From positions 1 to 23,492 of the forward strand of contig JAEWBG010000042.1 in the NCBI GenBank assembly GCA_023391335.1: a stretch of DNA of 23,492 bases. The letters run 5' to 3'. The stretch is from Pseudomonadota bacterium. GTDB taxonomy: Bacteria > Pseudomonadota > Gammaproteobacteria > Steroidobacterales > Steroidobacteraceae. The notes under the pieces are model-generated. The model was not told the DNA's origin. It ran no database searches and worked only from the letters and a program-made list of their open reading frames with translations. Shown piece by piece: positions 23,390 to 23,492 of this stretch (position 1 is the first letter of the stretch; each line of letters begins with the position of its first letter). The position numbers and the translations under genes are program-made.

Positions 23390-23492
23390 GGATAGTGACT
23401 CGTGACTAGGGACTGGTGAATAGGGAAGAGAAGAGGGGAACGGGGAACGGGGAGCAGAGTCGTGGGTGGGGGGTCGTGGGGCGGGGTTCGTT
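23390..23492 (+). repeat. G-tract-rich simple repeat tail
   Basis: After the ppc stop come GTGACTCGTGACTAGGGACT-type words, then GGGGAAC repeats (23435-23452) and runs of G up to six long (23464-23486). This looks like the GGGAAY-type intergenic repeats of Xanthomonas relatives and continues past the window edge. Four or more closely spaced G-tracts on the plus strand could form a quadruplex in the DNA or in the ppc mRNA tail. No gene is seen here. Confidence 0.6.

Overview
The window is GC-rich, gene-dense DNA, probably from a gammaproteobacterium of the Steroidobacter/Nevskia/Xanthomonas side of the class. I infer this from protein style (a KefB/KefC-type antiporter, an ECF sigma factor paired with a TPR kinase, an ExbB/ExbD/AgmX-type cluster, a CRP-type operator) and from short intergenic repeats. 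No rRNA, tRNA, phage, IS or CRISPR was seen.

Layout. 1-1792 (+): an AraC-type regulator and the methionine sulfoxide reductase msrA. 1829-6208 (-): an ECF sigma factor, a membrane Ser/Thr kinase with a large TPR domain (ATGA overlap with the sigma gene) and a secreted SYLF-domain protein. 6481-6928 (+), divergent from the sigma factor: two tiny genes for exported peptides. The first carries a perfect 13-residue tandem repeat, and a perfect TGTGA-N6-TCACA site lies upstream. A hairpin terminator follows. 7107-7303: a leader with overlapping hairpins and a GEMM-type (cyclic-dinucleotide, c-di-GMP-I class) riboswitch core.

7304-17260 (+) is a ten-gene colinear operon: TlpA-like thioredoxin, exported coiled-coil protein, two large periplasmic TPR proteins, TPR lipoprotein, small exported protein, ExbB/TolQ-type channel, two consecutive ExbD/TolR proteins, and a TonB/AgmX-like energy transducer. 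The content resembles a reduced Agl-Glt (gliding or trans-envelope transport) machine: a proton-driven stator, an inner-membrane protein with a proline-rich periplasm-spanning segment, and periplasmic and outer-membrane TPR adaptors. With the riboswitch at its head, I infer a proton-motive envelope machine whose synthesis follows a cyclic dinucleotide.

17261-23492: an imperfect inverted-repeat intergenic element, a small conserved-type hypothetical gene, a KefB/KefC-type potassium/proton antiporter (-), a standalone PAS-like protein with a four-cysteine C-terminus, and a full-length phosphoenolpyruvate carboxylase homologue. The carboxylase has lost two active-site residues by gapless local comparison with E. 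coli Ppc as I recall it. Two related GTGATG-type inverted repeats bracket the antiporter/PAS pair, and a G-tract-rich repeat tail closes the window.

The best candidates for undescribed biology are (1) the riboswitch-headed ExbB/ExbD/TPR/AgmX operon, (2) the repeat-peptide pair facing the sigma/kinase operon with a CRP-type site between, and (3) the divergent PEP carboxylase. All identifications were made by eye, without database searches.
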